Of a DNA stretch of 64,000 bases, positions 44,723-55,208 are shown piece after piece. The stretch comes from Streptococcus suis (GTDB lineage Bacteria; Bacillota; Bacilli; Lactobacillales; Streptococcaceae). Made by a program: the position numbers and the translations under genes. The stretch lies in assembly GCF_024509555.1 (NCBI RefSeq), contig NZ_JAMWEL010000014.1, positions 1 through 64,000 of the forward strand, read 5' to 3'. How positions within the stretch are numbered: the first letter of the stretch is position 1; the number at the start of each line of letters is the position of its first letter. The notes beneath the pieces are model-generated. The model did no database searches. It had not been told where the DNA came from and was given only the letters and a program-made list of their open reading frames with translations.

Positions 44723-45436
44723 ATGAAACCTGAAGTATTTTATAAGACCTTGGCGGACCAAGGCATCCAGCTTACTGACACACAGAAACAACAATTCCAT
44801 CGCTATTTTCAACTATTAGTGGAATGGAATGAGAAGATCAATTTGACAGCAATAACTGAAGAAGAGGAAGTCTATCTCAAGCATTTTTATGATTCAATAG
44901 CTCCAATTCTACAAGGACACATCCAGAATGATTCCCTCCGCCTACTAGACATCGGAGCTGGTGCCGGTTTTCCAAGTTTGCCTATGAAAATCATTTATCC
45001 TCAATTAGATGTGACCATCATCGACTCCCTCAACAAACGGATTAATTTTTTGCATCTATTGGCTGAGGAATTGGGTTTGGAGAATGTTCATTTCTATCAT
45101 GGGCGGGCTGAAGATTTTGCCCAAGACAAACAATTTCGTGCCCAATTCGACCTTGTCACCGCTCGGGCAGTTGCACGTATGCAAATCTTATCAGAGCTAA
45201 CCATTCCGTATTTAAAACTAAATGGCAAACTCATTGCCCTCAAAGCCTCTAGCGCTGAGGACGAATTGGCTCAAGCTAAGAACGCCCTGACTCTCCTTTT
45301 TGGTAAGGTCATTGAAAACGTTGACTATCAATTGCCAAACGGCGATCCACGCACACTAACCATTGTGGAAAAGAAAAAGGAAACTCCCAATAAGTTTCCA
45401 CGGAAGGCTGGTATGCCAAATAAACGACCACTGTAA
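44723..45436 (+). CDS. rsmG: 16S rRNA (guanine-N7)-methyltransferase RsmG
   Basis: Methylates N7 of G527 in 16S rRNA; loss gives low-level streptomycin resistance. The 237-residue protein has the GidB blocks [24 protein letters not shown] (near 33), [17 protein letters not shown] (near 75) and [10 protein letters not shown] near 143. The C-terminus is basic ([14 protein letters not shown]). A promoter with TATGATAAAG lies just upstream. Convergent with the EcfT gene. Confidence 0.95.
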   Translation: MKPEVFYKTLADQGIQLTDTQKQQFHRYFQLLVEWNEKINLTAITEEEEVYLKHFYDSIAPILQGHIQNDSLRLLDIGAGAGFPSLPMKIIYPQLDVTIIDSLNKRINFLHLLAEELGLENVHFYHGRAEDFAQDKQFRAQFDLVTARAVARMQILSELTIPYLKLNGKLIALKASSAEDELAQAKNALTLLFGKVIENVDYQLPNGDPRTLTIVEKKKETPNKFPRKAGMPNKRPL

Positions 45437-45462
45437 AAGGAGTTTCAGGCGAAACTCCTTTT
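45435..45462. terminator. Bidirectional terminator between rsmG and ecfT
   Basis: Perfect 12-bp stem AAAAGGAGTTTC/GAAACTCCTTTT with a 4-base loop and T-runs on both strands. It serves the two convergent genes. Confidence 0.85.
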
Positions 45463-45464
45463 CT

Positions 45465-46298
45465 CTATCTCCACGGGTTGTAAAAACGTCCACCATTCAC
45501 AAATAAAAGTCCGATTGTAGTGAGAATTAGCATAAAAATAAGGGCTAGAACCAGATAATCAATACTTTGCAAGGCTTGGTAGCTATACCAGGTTCTTTTT
45601 TTATTTTTCCCGAAACGTCGCAATTCCATAGCTGTTGAAATGGTATCAATTCGCTCTAAGGAACCAAAAATCAAAGGGATAACCAGAGCTAGATTGCCCT
45701 TAATCCGCTCCATTAGCTTGCCCTTCTTAGATAACTCCAAACCACGCGCTTCCTGGGACATCCGAATAGTATAAAACTCCTCCTGAATATCTGGGATATA
45801 ACGCATAGTCAAACTAACCGCATAGGCTACCTTATAAGATACCCCAATCTGATTTAAGCTTGATGCAAATTGACTCGGATGGGTTGTCATCAAAAAGACA
45901 AGAGCCAGAGGCACTGTACAAAAATACTTCAAGAGCAGGTTCAATAGATAAAAGACCTGTTGGCTGGTCAAGGAATAGGAACCAAAAACAGAAAGGATAA
46001 CCGTTTCAGCCCCATAGAGCTCTACTCCGTACCTTGGTGCAAACAGATGAACCATCAAGGCATTTAAGAAGGCAAAAATAATTGTAAACAGCAGAACAAG
46101 GGACACATCCTTATAGCGAATACCGGATAGTTTGAATAAGGCCAGCGAAAATAGTGCAATAAAGGCAATCAAACGAGTATCGTAAGTTACCATAGCAAGA
46201 ATTGTCACAATCAGGAAAAACAAGAGCTTGGTAACAGCAGACAAATCGTAAATAATGCCTCTTCCTTTATGGTAACCAATTAAATGTTGTTGGCTCAT
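45465..46298 (-). CDS. ECF transporter transmembrane component (EcfT)
   Basis: The T subunit couples the two ATPases of an energy-coupling-factor importer to its substrate-binding membrane protein. The 277-residue protein has about five or six membrane segments and the coupling helix blocks [13 protein letters not shown] (near 178) and [13 protein letters not shown] (near 220), with the A-R-G type motifs of EcfT. Its ATG overlaps the stop of the ATPase gene by 4 bp. The UPF0397 S component of this type of locus is 5.6 kb upstream. Confidence 0.88.
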   Translation of the reverse strand: MSQQHLIGYHKGRGIIYDLSAVTKLLFFLIVTILAMVTYDTRLIAFIALFSLALFKLSGIRYKDVSLVLLFTIIFAFLNALMVHLFAPRYGVELYGAETVILSVFGSYSLTSQQVFYLLNLLLKYFCTVPLALVFLMTTHPSQFASSLNQIGVSYKVAYAVSLTMRYIPDIQEEFYTIRMSQEARGLELSKKGKLMERIKGNLALVIPLIFGSLERIDTISTAMELRRFGKNKKRTWYSYQALQSIDYLVLALIFMLILTTIGLLFVNGGRFYNPWR

Positions 46299-47968
46299 GC
46301 CTCTCTCCTTTCTTCCTGCATGTAGAACATAGTCAATTCCAGTGGATTTACTGCCAAGCGTTCTGCCAAGTGGAATATAGATGTTTCCTTCAAATTGGCT
46401 TCTTCAATGACCTTACTATCTGACAAGATTTCTGCTGGACTAGCATCTTCGATAATCCGTCCATCCACCACAACAATAGCCCTATCTGAATAATCCAACA
46501 TCAACTGCATATCGTGGGTAATCATCACAATGGTGTGTCCTTGAGCATTAAGTTGATCCAAGAAATCCATCATCTCCTGGTAATGACGTTGGTCCTGACC
46601 AGCCGTTGGTTCATCCAAAAGAATAATCTCTGGATGAAGCACCAAGATAGAGGCAATAGTCACCCTCTTCTTCTGACCATAGGATAAGGCTGAAATTGGC
46701 CATTTACGGTACTGATACAAACCACAAACTTCTAAAATCTTGAAGACCCTAGCCTCAATCTCTTCTTCCGCCACTCCCCTCATTCGTAAACCAAGGGCTA
46801 CCTCATCAAAAATCATGGTCTGACTGATCATCTGATTAGGGTTCTGAAGGACGTAGCCAATCCGCTCCGCTCTCTCCTTGACAGAATCATCCTTAATGGA
46901 TTTACCCTGCCACAATATCTCCCCATCAGGTTGAATAAAGGCACACAAGGCCTTAGCTAAGGTTGATTTCCCAGCCCCATTTTTTCCGACGATGGCCAAG
47001 CGTTCCCCCTTATAGATGTTTAAATCTATGCCTGAGAGAATGGTTTTATCAGAGTAAGCGAATTGTAAATTGCGAGCTTCCAACAAGACTTCCTTTTCCA
47101 CTTCTGTCAAGTTGACACTTGGGAGTTGGCCCATTTCTAATGAACCTAGTTCAAGTTCCCAGACTGAAGAGAGGTTATCAGATCTTTCAATTGGATAACC
47201 TAAGCCTCGTAAGGTAGAAATATAGAGAGGCTCTCGAATACCATTTTCTCTTAATAAACTTGTCTGCAAGAGCTGATCTGGATGACCATTGAACAAAATA
47301 CGCCCTTCGTTTATCAGCACAATTCTGTCTACATGTCGGTAAAGGACATCTTCCAAGCGGTGTTCAATGATGATGGTCGTCGTTCCTTCTTGCTCATGCA
47401 AACGATCAATCAAGTCAATGGTATCCTGTCCAGATTTGGGATCTAAATTGGCCAGAGGTTCATCGAATAACAAAATAGGACTTTCATCAATCAAGACCCC
47501 TGCTAGGCTGACCCGTTGCTTCTGACCTCCCGAAAGATCCTGGGGACGATGGTTGAGCAATTCATTTAGTTCCAAGCGTTCTGCCCAGTCATGAACTCGT
47601 TCTTTCATGGTCGCCAAGGTTTCCATGTCATTTTCCAGTGCAAATGCCATATCTTCAGCAACAGAAAGCCCAATAAACTGACCATCCGTATCCTGCAAGA
47701 CAGTGCTGACCAAGAGAGATTTTTGGTAAATGGACTGGTCGAAAGCAGACTGCCCCATCAGTTCGAAATCTCCAGAATGGGTTCCCTTATGGATATTTGG
47801 AATAATCCCGTTTAAGACTTGACCAAGAGTGGACTTGCCCGATCCAGACGGTCCAATAATGAGAACCTTTTCCCCCTCGAAAATGGTCAAATCAATCTCA
47901 TGTAAGGTCGCTTCCGTCTGCGCATTGTATTTAAAAGAAAAATTCTTGAATTCGATGACTTTTTTCAT
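46295..47968 (-). CDS. ECF transporter duplicated ATP-binding protein
   Basis: Two ABC ATPases in one 557-residue chain, equivalent to EcfA and EcfA' fused (YkoD type). First half: [40 protein letters not shown]. Second half: [28 protein letters not shown] (LSYGQ in place of LSGGQ) and [11 protein letters not shown]. It energises vitamin or metabolite import with the EcfT next to it. In pneumococcus the UPF0397 gene directly precedes this gene; here an unrelated block lies between. Confidence 0.9.
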   Translation of the reverse strand: MKKVIEFKNFSFKYNAQTEATLHEIDLTIFEGEKVLIIGPSGSGKSTLGQVLNGIIPNIHKGTHSGDFELMGQSAFDQSIYQKSLLVSTVLQDTDGQFIGLSVAEDMAFALENDMETLATMKERVHDWAERLELNELLNHRPQDLSGGQKQRVSLAGVLIDESPILLFDEPLANLDPKSGQDTIDLIDRLHEQEGTTTIIIEHRLEDVLYRHVDRIVLINEGRILFNGHPDQLLQTSLLRENGIREPLYISTLRGLGYPIERSDNLSSVWELELGSLEMGQLPSVNLTEVEKEVLLEARNLQFAYSDKTILSGIDLNIYKGERLAIVGKNGAGKSTLAKALCAFIQPDGEILWQGKSIKDDSVKERAERIGYVLQNPNQMISQTMIFDEVALGLRMRGVAEEEIEARVFKILEVCGLYQYRKWPISALSYGQKKRVTIASILVLHPEIILLDEPTAGQDQRHYQEMMDFLDQLNAQGHTIVMITHDMQLMLDYSDRAIVVVDGRIIEDASPAEILSDSKVIEEANLKETSIFHLAERLAVNPLELTMFYMQEERREA

Positions 47969-48078
47969 ATTCCTATTATATCAGAATCCAGCATGAAAAA
48001 AAGGAAGAATTCTCCCTTTCTCTCAATCCATGAGCTATGACGAAGAATGAGAAAGATCATCAATAAGCTCTTCACCTC

Positions 48079-49401
48079 TCACTCAGTTTTTTCTACAAAA
48101 GATTTCAAAAAAGCATGCTCATTGGCCTCTATCTGCTGGCAAAAATCCACAAAGGAAGCTGCTTCTTGTGGAATGACCAAGCCTACTTTTTCAACCACAA
48201 CTGGCTTGCTTCGTTTCTGACCGATACCTTCTAACAATTCATACCGCTTATTCTCTTCATTTTTTCCAGCATAAGGAAAGAGATAAAAGCCTTGTTTAGC
48301 ATTAAATCGATACATATAGGCAACTAACTGCAGGTAGTCCGCTCCATTAATATTTTCGAGCGGTTTATACTTAGCATCCGCAACAATTGACCGATCTGAT
48401 ACAGAAACAAAATCTGGATATATCCGGCCATTCCCTCTTTGAAACATGGAAAAACTGCCACTCTTCGCCTTATTTCGCGGATGATGAAACTCTTCCCCCA
48501 ACAGTTGCGCCAGGTATTCTTCCCAGAGCCAGGCCACATCAAATAGAATGCCATGGATCTTCTGTTCACTTTGACCAATACCATGCATTTGACCTCTTAA
48601 AATCATGAGACAGAGTTTCTGTAAGGATCTGTATTCATGAAAATATGCATGACGAACCGGTGTAAGCTGGTTTTGGTAGATTGTGTAGCTCCTGTCAGAA
48701 AACTGGTAACTTGGTGTTGCTCGAATGACTGCCTCAACATTCTCTCTATCTTTTGATTGAAATAATTCAAATGAACGTGATAGCGGATGAGACTTGATAA
48801 ACTCAATGGTAAGCCGTATCAATTGCATCAGATTATTATCAAAAGAAAACTCTCTGGTGTTGTAGGCAATCCTGCCCTCAAACGGTATACTATTCTTCAG
48901 TTGACGGGCGACGTCCAAGGCACCTTTCATGTTCGCATCATGATATTGAAATCGACGGTACTCTTTATAGAGGCCTTTTTTCATGGCCGCTTGAAGAAAT
49001 GAGGGAAACAGGTAAATGTAAAGCTGATAAAATTGTTGCTCAAGCGAAAGTGAGGTTTCCAAGTTGGTCACATTCAGGTGGAGAACTTTTTGCAACATAT
49101 AATGTAAAAAATAATCTTCAGTATCATTTTGAGCAAAGCGAGAATGAATCGTCACTCTTTCTGGACCACATCCAATAAATCCAATGACATTCCCAGTTCG
49201 CAAAGTATCATCAACCGTCTCAAATACTTTATCGGATTTTTCAAGATCCGAAATTTCTTGCCAGCTAGTTGGAAATAAGAACAGGCCGTGTTCTTTTGAT
49301 AAAGAATCCAAACTTCTATCTACCAACTGTTCTGTCAATTGGGGGTACTTATCTTTAAAGGTGGTTTTAGAAATTCCTCGTTGGTTATCCGTTATCCACA
49401 T
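48079..49401 (-). CDS. mcrC: McrC-family nuclease subunit of a type IV restriction system
   Basis: McrC is the nuclease partner of the McrB motor; McrBC cuts DNA with modified cytosine. The 440-residue protein has the McrC N-terminal domain and a PD-(D/E)XK core near 335-355 (IYPDFVSVSDRSIVADAKYKPLE: D, then D-A-K). FHEYRSLQKLCLMILRG near 258 is typical of the family. Its start overlaps the end of mcrB by 17 bp, so it is translationally coupled. It is on the same strand as the ECF genes but has its own upstream context. Confidence 0.85.
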   Translation of the reverse strand: MWITDNQRGISKTTFKDKYPQLTEQLVDRSLDSLSKEHGLFLFPTSWQEISDLEKSDKVFETVDDTLRTGNVIGFIGCGPERVTIHSRFAQNDTEDYFLHYMLQKVLHLNVTNLETSLSLEQQFYQLYIYLFPSFLQAAMKKGLYKEYRRFQYHDANMKGALDVARQLKNSIPFEGRIAYNTREFSFDNNLMQLIRLTIEFIKSHPLSRSFELFQSKDRENVEAVIRATPSYQFSDRSYTIYQNQLTPVRHAYFHEYRSLQKLCLMILRGQMHGIGQSEQKIHGILFDVAWLWEEYLAQLLGEEFHHPRNKAKSGSFSMFQRGNGRIYPDFVSVSDRSIVADAKYKPLENINGADYLQLVAYMYRFNAKQGFYLFPYAGKNEENKRYELLEGIGQKRSKPVVVEKVGLVIPQEAASFVDFCQQIEANEHAFLKSFVEKTE

Positions 49402-51310
49402 AACCTGTATCCTCTAGTTTATCAAAAGCAGCTTTCAACCCTTCTAACACTTCTGCTTCTTGGTAGCTACCACGCAGGTATTCCTCCAATAAAGGCTGTA
49501 TATAATCCTTCCAAAACAGGTCATAATCATAGTCTAGTTGAGGTAAAACTAAAAAGTATGATGGTCCGATATGGTAATTTCGGTTGAGATCCGCCACATT
49601 TTCAATAGCATTATTCAAATTTGTCAAACGGTGGCTAGCTTCCCTAATCTCACTAGCATCCAACCGATTCTCCCACATACCTAAACTTTCTGCAGCGGTT
49701 ATTTCCACAAAGCGAAAACGTCGACGCATGGCGAAATCAAAACTATCCACCGAACGGTCAATATCATTCATGGTACCAATGATATAGACATTTTCCGGAA
49801 TATAGAACTTTTCTTCCCCTTCATACATGTTGGCATACTGAGTGGAAATTTCTCCCTTCTTGCCACGATAGCCTGGGTCAATGGCATAAAATAATTCACC
49901 AAAAATCTTGGAAATCTCCCCACGGTTGATTTCATCGATGATAAAGACGAATTTTTTGTCAGATTGAATATCTTCAGGCGCTTGATAGGGTTTTAGACCG
50001 AATTTCTCTTCCAGATGCTTCAGAATGGCTCTTCTATAATTATCAAATCCACCTTGTGGGACACCAGATTGCCCTTTATACAGTTTGTAACATTGAGCTT
50101 TATTATAAAAATTACTGGATGTGCCTTTCTCGGTGACTCCAGACATGCCCCCTCTTTCATAAGCGACTAAATTCATCGGTTTGCCTGTCAGTGTTTTCAT
50201 CTTATAGCCATCGGGCTCATCAGAAACAGCCTCCCAAAACGTTTCCCAAGCCTCGTCAAAATTGTCCTGTCCTCCTGATTTTGAAGATTTAATAGCTTTT
50301 TGACAAAACTCTTTGAAAATTCCAGGTTTAATGTCAAACTTGATTTCTCCAGAATCATCTTTTACCGGCCGCAAACCTTCTACAAAATCGGTGTAATCAT
50401 AGGAAGGATGAAATTGAACAAAGCCAATCTGTTCTGGATTCCCACCCGTTAACTCCTCTGCAATCTGTTTTGCTAAATAGGTCTTCCCAGTACCAGGTGC
50501 CCCACGGAGGATGAGGTTGTGGGAGGTTAATAGGGTAGTAATCAAGGTTCCGTCCATATCTTTCCTTTTTCTTTGACTTAGAAACTGCAGGTATTCTTTT
50601 GCAAAGACAGAGACTTCAAAATTGGCGAATTCTGCATTCTTGGTGTTTTGTAAATTCCTCTTCCTTACTGCTTCACTGATTGCTTTCTTATGCCTTTGGC
50701 AAACGGTCGCAATTTGTTCATGTACCTTGAGAAAAGAGCTAGCAGAAAGAGAAAATAAATTTTCTGGGAAGGAGTGGAGGAGTGAGATTTCTTCTTCAGA
50801 AAGACTTTCGATTTCGAGCAATAATTCTTTTATTGGAGAAATCCGAATCGTTGCATTTTGGTAATTCTCTCCCTTTAACCATAAAATTTTAGAATCAACC
50901 GATCGCCAGCCTGACCTTCCACTCCTTGCTTTTTCCTTGTTTATCCATTCTTTGAACGCTTGTTCATGGATATCAGCCAAACTAGACCTGCTTGCCTTGA
51001 TTCCCTCATACGATTTGCGGATAAAAGGCAAGACTGTTTCCAGATTATCTTCTGATTCTATATAATACTCCGCATCAAGTGACCATCCACTTTTTTTAGA
51101 TACCAGACGAAAAACTTTTGTATCCTCCTTGGATAAGAAGCGGGATAATACAGCTATTTTCACTCGATTTTTTTGAAAATGAATTTCAATAAAATTTTGT
51201 AACTTACCTTTTTCATTTCGTACTCGAAACGCCAGATAGGCCGTTGTTGAATGCTCTTTTGCGTCCGGAAATGCTTCTCTAATCTTAGTCAATACAAGTT
51301 CTTTGTCCAT
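49385..51310 (-). CDS. mcrB: McrB-family AAA+ motor subunit of a type IV restriction system
   Basis: GTP-driven motor and DNA-recognition subunit of McrBC. The 641-residue protein has Walker A LRGAPGTGKTYLAKQ near 272, QFHPSYDYTDFVEGLRP near 302, Walker B FIIDEINRGEISKIFGEL near 465, and the McrB signature IGTMNDIDRSVDSFD near 520 followed by FAMRRRFRF. The first 110 residues (ending NLETVLPFIRKSYEG) look like a DUF5655-type domain and not the classical McrB DNA-binding domain. The next 150 residues may read the modified base. Its promoter appears to lie inside the trhO terminator. Confidence 0.87.
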   Translation of the reverse strand: MDKELVLTKIREAFPDAKEHSTTAYLAFRVRNEKGKLQNFIEIHFQKNRVKIAVLSRFLSKEDTKVFRLVSKKSGWSLDAEYYIESEDNLETVLPFIRKSYEGIKASRSSLADIHEQAFKEWINKEKARSGRSGWRSVDSKILWLKGENYQNATIRISPIKELLLEIESLSEEEISLLHSFPENLFSLSASSFLKVHEQIATVCQRHKKAISEAVRKRNLQNTKNAEFANFEVSVFAKEYLQFLSQRKRKDMDGTLITTLLTSHNLILRGAPGTGKTYLAKQIAEELTGGNPEQIGFVQFHPSYDYTDFVEGLRPVKDDSGEIKFDIKPGIFKEFCQKAIKSSKSGGQDNFDEAWETFWEAVSDEPDGYKMKTLTGKPMNLVAYERGGMSGVTEKGTSSNFYNKAQCYKLYKGQSGVPQGGFDNYRRAILKHLEEKFGLKPYQAPEDIQSDKKFVFIIDEINRGEISKIFGELFYAIDPGYRGKKGEISTQYANMYEGEEKFYIPENVYIIGTMNDIDRSVDSFDFAMRRRFRFVEITAAESLGMWENRLDASEIREASHRLTNLNNAIENVADLNRNYHIGPSYFLVLPQLDYDYDLFWKDYIQPLLEEYLRGSYQEAEVLEGLKAAFDKLEDTGYVDNG

Positions 51311-51344
51311 CTCTTTTTCCTTTCATCTATCTTTCGTACAAAAA

Positions 51345-51382
51345 AAGTTCCTACTATGTCATTATATCATAGTAGGAACTTC
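51345..51382 (-). promoter_or_regulatory. trhO terminator with an embedded mcrB promoter
   Basis: Perfect 14-bp stem AAGTTCCTACTATG/CATAGTAGGAACTT with a T7 run on the minus strand: the terminator of trhO. Its loop contains an extended -10 TGATATAAT (hexamer 51361-51366). RNA started there would contain only the 3' arm and so would escape termination, entering mcrB about 40 bp later. Confidence 0.6.
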
Positions 51383-51396
51383 TTATCTATTACATA

Positions 51397-52377
51397 TTAT
51401 ACCAATACTGGTAACTCTTCACCAATCGCTTCTAGGCGTTCTGCCCATTCTTGACGGGTCAAGCCGTTTTCAGTGATGTAACGGTTGCGCTCGTGGGCAC
51501 GGCATTCAGCTGAGCAACCACGAACATACTTGTGTTCGTTTTCTTCTGACATGAGGGTACGGCGGTTACAGAATGGGTTGCCACAGTTGACATAGCGTTC
51601 ACATGGTGTACCATCGAACCAGTCCTTACCAACAACAACTGGGTCTACATGGTTGACATCAACTGCTATACGCTCGTCAAAGACGTACATCTTACCATCC
51701 CAGAGTTCGCCACGGACTTCTGGGTCTTTACCATAGGTTGCAATACCACCGTGGAGCTGACCTACATCCTTGTAGCCTTCACGAACCATCCAGCCTGAGA
51801 ATTTCTCACAGCGAACACCACCAGTACAGTAAACCACCACGCGCTTGTCCATGAATTTTTCTTTGTTGTCACGAACCCATTGTGGCAATTCACGGAAGTT
51901 GCGGATATCTGGGCGAATTGCACCACGGAAGTGACCTAGGTCGTACTCGTAGTCGTTACGGGTATCCAAAACAACTGTATCTTCATCCAAGAGAGCTTCT
52001 TTGAACTCTTTTGGTGACAAGTAAGCACCTGTCGTCACAAGTGGGTCAATGTCACTGTCGAAGTCGTTGTCTTCTAGACCAAGGTGAACAATTTCTTTTT
52101 TGTAACGAACATGCATTTTCTTGAAAGCTTGCTCATTTTCTTCATCAATCTTAAACCACAAATCACTGAACAATGGGTTAGCATGAACATAGTCCATGTA
52201 TTTTTGAGTTGTTTCGTAGTCACCAGAAACAGTACCATTGATACCTTCATCAGCAATCAAGATACGGCCTTTGAGTCCGATAGACTTACAGAAAGCCAAG
52301 TGCTCAGCAGCATATTCTTTGGCATTTTCAATGGGAACATACTTGTAGTATAACAATACGCGAATGTCTTTTGACAT
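51397..52377 (-). CDS. trhO: tRNA uridine(34) hydroxylase, rhodanese family
   Basis: Oxygen-dependent hydroxylation of U34 in tRNA, the first step toward (m)o5U. The 326-residue protein has the N-terminal UPF0176 domain, then a rhodanese domain with active-site Cys in [17 protein letters not shown] near 180, and a Cys-rich C-terminal block ([28 protein letters not shown]). A housekeeping gene, with AAGGAGAAA before the ATG and a strong terminator behind. It separates mcrBC from the unknown gene at 52520. Confidence 0.92.
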   Translation of the reverse strand: MSKDIRVLLYYKYVPIENAKEYAAEHLAFCKSIGLKGRILIADEGINGTVSGDYETTQKYMDYVHANPLFSDLWFKIDEENEQAFKKMHVRYKKEIVHLGLEDNDFDSDIDPLVTTGAYLSPKEFKEALLDEDTVVLDTRNDYEYDLGHFRGAIRPDIRNFRELPQWVRDNKEKFMDKRVVVYCTGGVRCEKFSGWMVREGYKDVGQLHGGIATYGKDPEVRGELWDGKMYVFDERIAVDVNHVDPVVVGKDWFDGTPCERYVNCGNPFCNRRTLMSEENEHKYVRGCSAECRAHERNRYITENGLTRQEWAERLEAIGEELPVLV

Positions 52378-52474
52378 GATTTCTCCTTCTCAATCTTTGC
52401 AATAGATGATAGAACTCTGTCATTTCTAATAAAAGAGTCATTATAAATTATATCGCTTGCATCTGCAAAAAACA

Positions 52475-52541
52475 AAAATCTGAACCGGAAATTTGAGTGT
52501 CCTTATGGAAGAATCACTTCTATTTATCCAGTTCAGATTTT
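52475..52541 (-). terminator. Terminator overlapping the end of the 308-residue gene
   Basis: AAAATCTGAACTGG pairs with CCGGTTCAGATTTT (one G-T) around a loop of about 40 bases, followed by TTTGTTTTTTG on the minus strand. The upstream arm encodes the last residues of the gene at 52520. Confidence 0.7.
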
Positions 52542-53446
52542 AATTGCTCTAGTTTTTTGAGCGTATCACTTCCGATTAATTGTCCCATTTTTCTCTTATT
52601 TCTCTTAGCAATATTCCTTTTCCACTTATCTTCTATGGGGTTAATAGGTTTCACAACCTTCTTCTGTTCGCAGACTGCTACTTTTTCAGACCAATCAACT
52701 CCGTTTAGAACTCCTTCCCAGTAGTTGACAATAGCAGAGCAGAGATAAACTTGTAGTTTGCTCAGCCATTTTCCAATAAAGGTTGAAGGTGGCCTGTTAA
52801 TAGGTAAGCGATAGGTCCGTTGCAATTCAATCAGTTGCGTCTGATACCTTTCCCACTGAAGCATAGCTCTGCTAGGTTTCTTAGGGTAACATTTTCGTTG
52901 TTCCACTAAATCAATATAAGGATGTACAAATCTGCTGATTCGTATCTTCCTTGAGTTCTTAGAAATACGAGTAGCTGTCAGCAAGCCTGATGCCAATAAT
53001 CGCTCAACTTCTCGAGCTTGATTGTCTGGAAAACGATAATGTACCAAACAGTCATCTTCTTCCTCTTCAACGAATAGCCGGACTTCTAATTTCCCCTTAT
53101 GCCAACTTGCAAAAATTTCCTGTTTGTCCACCCAAGCCTTCTGAAAGAAGCGTAAAAGATAGTAACCTTTCTTGGATAGGGCATACCAACTGCCATCTTG
53201 GTAGAGAAAATTTCGAATAGCTCCTTTCATATAAAACTCACCATGAAAATCATAAAAAGTTGGTTGCTTGTAAGTAGATTTTGACGGATGATTGCTAATG
53301 CGGAATACCTTATAGTAACAAGTATTCCACGTAATACAAACATATAAAGAGTCTGTTGTTTCTGATTGATAGATATGCAGAACTTCTTCACCAGGATTAA
53401 GGAGGGAATGAATGATTGGTGTCAGATTTTCTTCAGTCCAAGCCAT
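52520..53446 (-). CDS. Hypothetical protein (308 residues)
   Basis: I do not recognise this protein. It has no signal peptide and no long membrane helix. The first half is rich in aromatic residues and beta-like (LHIYQSETTDSLYVCITWNT, FYMKGAIRNFLYQDGSWYALSKKGYYLLRFF). The second half is helical and very basic, ending KRNIAKRNKRKMGQLIGSDT and a short coiled coil. A nucleic-acid-binding role would fit the charge but is a guess. A good AGGAGGGA precedes the ATG, and the long intact frame supports a real gene. It lies between trhO and the UPF0397 gene. Confidence 0.7.
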   Translation of the reverse strand: MAWTEENLTPIIHSLLNPGEEVLHIYQSETTDSLYVCITWNTCYYKVFRISNHPSKSTYKQPTFYDFHGEFYMKGAIRNFLYQDGSWYALSKKGYYLLRFFQKAWVDKQEIFASWHKGKLEVRLFVEEEEDDCLVHYRFPDNQAREVERLLASGLLTATRISKNSRKIRISRFVHPYIDLVEQRKCYPKKPSRAMLQWERYQTQLIELQRTYRLPINRPPSTFIGKWLSKLQVYLCSAIVNYWEGVLNGVDWSEKVAVCEQKKVVKPINPIEDKWKRNIAKRNKRKMGQLIGSDTLKKLEQLKSELDK

Positions 53447-53507
53447 ATTATCCCTCCTTTTTATTTTTTATATTATTATATCATCAAAGCAATAGATTAT
53501 ACAAAGA

Positions 53508-53535
53508 AATCAACCTTGAATGTTCAAGATTGATT
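53508..53535 (-). terminator. Terminator of the UPF0397 gene
   Basis: AATCAATCTTGAA/TTCAAGGTTGATT, a 13-bp stem with one G-T pair and a 2-base centre, followed by TTTCTTTG on the minus strand. Confidence 0.65.
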
Positions 53536-53587
53536 CTATGATCTATGTAAAATGATATATCATGTTTAAAACATTATCCGATAAGTC

Positions 53588-54136
53588 TTACTCTTTTGAT
53601 AAACTGCCTGTTTTCGTTTGCGAACGAGCATAAACTCCTAGTAGAATAGTACCAGCAATAGCTACGGTAATACTATTGACAATCCCAGCTACCAAGCCCT
53701 GAGTGAATACCTTATTTGCTGCTTCACTATAGATTACAATGTCCAATACTGGAGCGATAATTCCCCAGGCAATGACATTGGCAACTACTTGGAAGATATT
53801 GAAAACCAAAATATCTTTTCCTTCAAAAATCCCTTCCTCAACACGAAGACGGTTTTTTGCAAAACCTAGCACCAATCCGAACACTGCTGAAGCTAGTACC
53901 CAAGACCACCAAGGTGAACCACCTCTTAGCGCATCAATAAAGGCATGACCAATTAGTCCTACAAAGAAACCAACAATTGGACCAAAAACAATTGACAAGA
54001 GCGATTGAACTGCATATTGCAATTGAATATAGGTGTTAGGAACAAAGGTAGGAATGCTAATAAGCAAGCCAATGACAACAAAGAGGGCAGCACCGATACC
54101 GGTAGCAACGACAGTTTTGATAGAATTATTTTTCAT
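53588..54136 (-). CDS. UPF0397 ECF-transporter substrate-binding (S) component
   Basis: A 182-residue membrane protein with about five segments. It matches the UPF0397 family: [40 protein letters not shown] and [20 protein letters not shown] components bind a vitamin-like substrate and share the EcfA/EcfT engine; the substrate of UPF0397 is not known to me. The start at 54136 has AAGGAGAA upstream and is preferred to the frame 5 residues longer. It follows the SAM hydroxide adenosyltransferase gene by about 20 bp, which may hint at an adenosine-type or SAM-related substrate. Confidence 0.88.
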   Translation of the reverse strand: MKNNSIKTVVATGIGAALFVVIGLLISIPTFVPNTYIQLQYAVQSLLSIVFGPIVGFFVGLIGHAFIDALRGGSPWWSWVLASAVFGLVLGFAKNRLRVEEGIFEGKDILVFNIFQVVANVIAWGIIAPVLDIVIYSEAANKVFTQGLVAGIVNSITVAIAGTILLGVYARSQTKTGSLSKE

Positions 54137-54156
54137 AAAATTCTCCTTCATTTTCT

Positions 54157-55005
54157 TTAATTACTAATGCGTTTGATTTCAATATGCCAGTTTTGACCGA
54201 CACCGACATTATAAGCCTTGGCAAAGGATCCTTGGTTAATGGCCAAGCCTACTCGATAGAGCGAATTGATATAGAGCAGGGGTTGACCGATGCGGACATC
54301 CGCAAAAGACTTGCCATAGGTTACTTGGTTTTGATAGACCAACATATCATTGTTATAAATGGTCACTTCAAATCGATCCTCGAACTGAGGGTTTAAGGTA
54401 TAAAATTCTTCACGTGTGATAGATGTCCAAAGCGAACCAAAGCGAACATCCAAGATGTCGATAGCTCCTTTGACAAAGTCTGAACCAACTTCTGTCGGAA
54501 CGGTTGGAATTTCAACAATATCTGCTACCTGCAACTCTGGTCCAACTTCTTCAAAGCTGATATGGCCTGAGGCTAATTTTGCACCTGTGTAAGCATAAAC
54601 ATCACGACCATGGAAAGTATAGGAATGTTCTGTGTTAGCACGACGGTTGGCTACTTCTGAAATTTCACGAACAGCCTTAATACCCACATGTTTCTTGATG
54701 AAAGAAAGCGTTCCATTGTCTGGTGTGACAATATAGTGATTCTGCTCGGTCAAGGCCACGACACTTTTTCGCTTAGAACCAACCCCTGGGTCAACAACTG
54801 AGACAAATATTGTCCCTTCTGGCCAATATTCAACTGTCTGAAAAAGACGGTAAGAGCCTTCAAAAATGTTGTAGGGTGTAATATCATGGGTGAGGTTATG
54901 AACAACTAGGTCACGCGACTCCTGAAGAGCCACACCAATCATAGCTGACACAGCACCATCTACCAGACCAAAGTCAGATTGCAATACTAATAAATTATTT
55001 GACAT
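54157..55005 (-). CDS. SAM hydroxide adenosyltransferase (DUF62)
   Basis: Members hydrolyse S-adenosylmethionine to adenosine and methionine and are related to SAM-dependent fluorinase and chlorinase. The 282-residue protein has [21 protein letters not shown] at the start, [36 protein letters not shown] near 68 and [19 protein letters not shown] near 128, with the D-R-H type residues of the hydrolases. It heads the two-gene unit with the UPF0397 S component. Their joint operon suggests salvage or uptake of the product, which is inference. Confidence 0.88.
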   Translation of the reverse strand: MSNNLLVLQSDFGLVDGAVSAMIGVALQESRDLVVHNLTHDITPYNIFEGSYRLFQTVEYWPEGTIFVSVVDPGVGSKRKSVVALTEQNHYIVTPDNGTLSFIKKHVGIKAVREISEVANRRANTEHSYTFHGRDVYAYTGAKLASGHISFEEVGPELQVADIVEIPTVPTEVGSDFVKGAIDILDVRFGSLWTSITREEFYTLNPQFEDRFEVTIYNNDMLVYQNQVTYGKSFADVRIGQPLLYINSLYRVGLAINQGSFAKAYNVGVGQNWHIEIKRISN

Positions 55006-55150
55006 AGTTTCTCCTAAAAATAATACTGTTCTATCATATCAGAAAAGATAGAGGCTTTCAAATAGCTTTTTTCTAGCAATAGATATAGTTATTACTTATA
55101 TCAAAAACGCTCAGCTTTCATTTCAATAGCCAACTATTTTCAATTGACTC

Positions 55151-55178
55151 AAAAAGAGAGAACAACTGTCCTCTCTTA
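55151..55178 (-). terminator. Terminator of the amino-acid ABC unit
   Basis: AAGAGAG/CTCTCTT stem around a 10-base loop, followed by TTTTTGAG on the minus strand, about 30 bp past the permease stop. Confidence 0.6.
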
Positions 55179-55208
55179 ATCTCTAGTTATTCACCTCAAC
55201 AATGCGTT

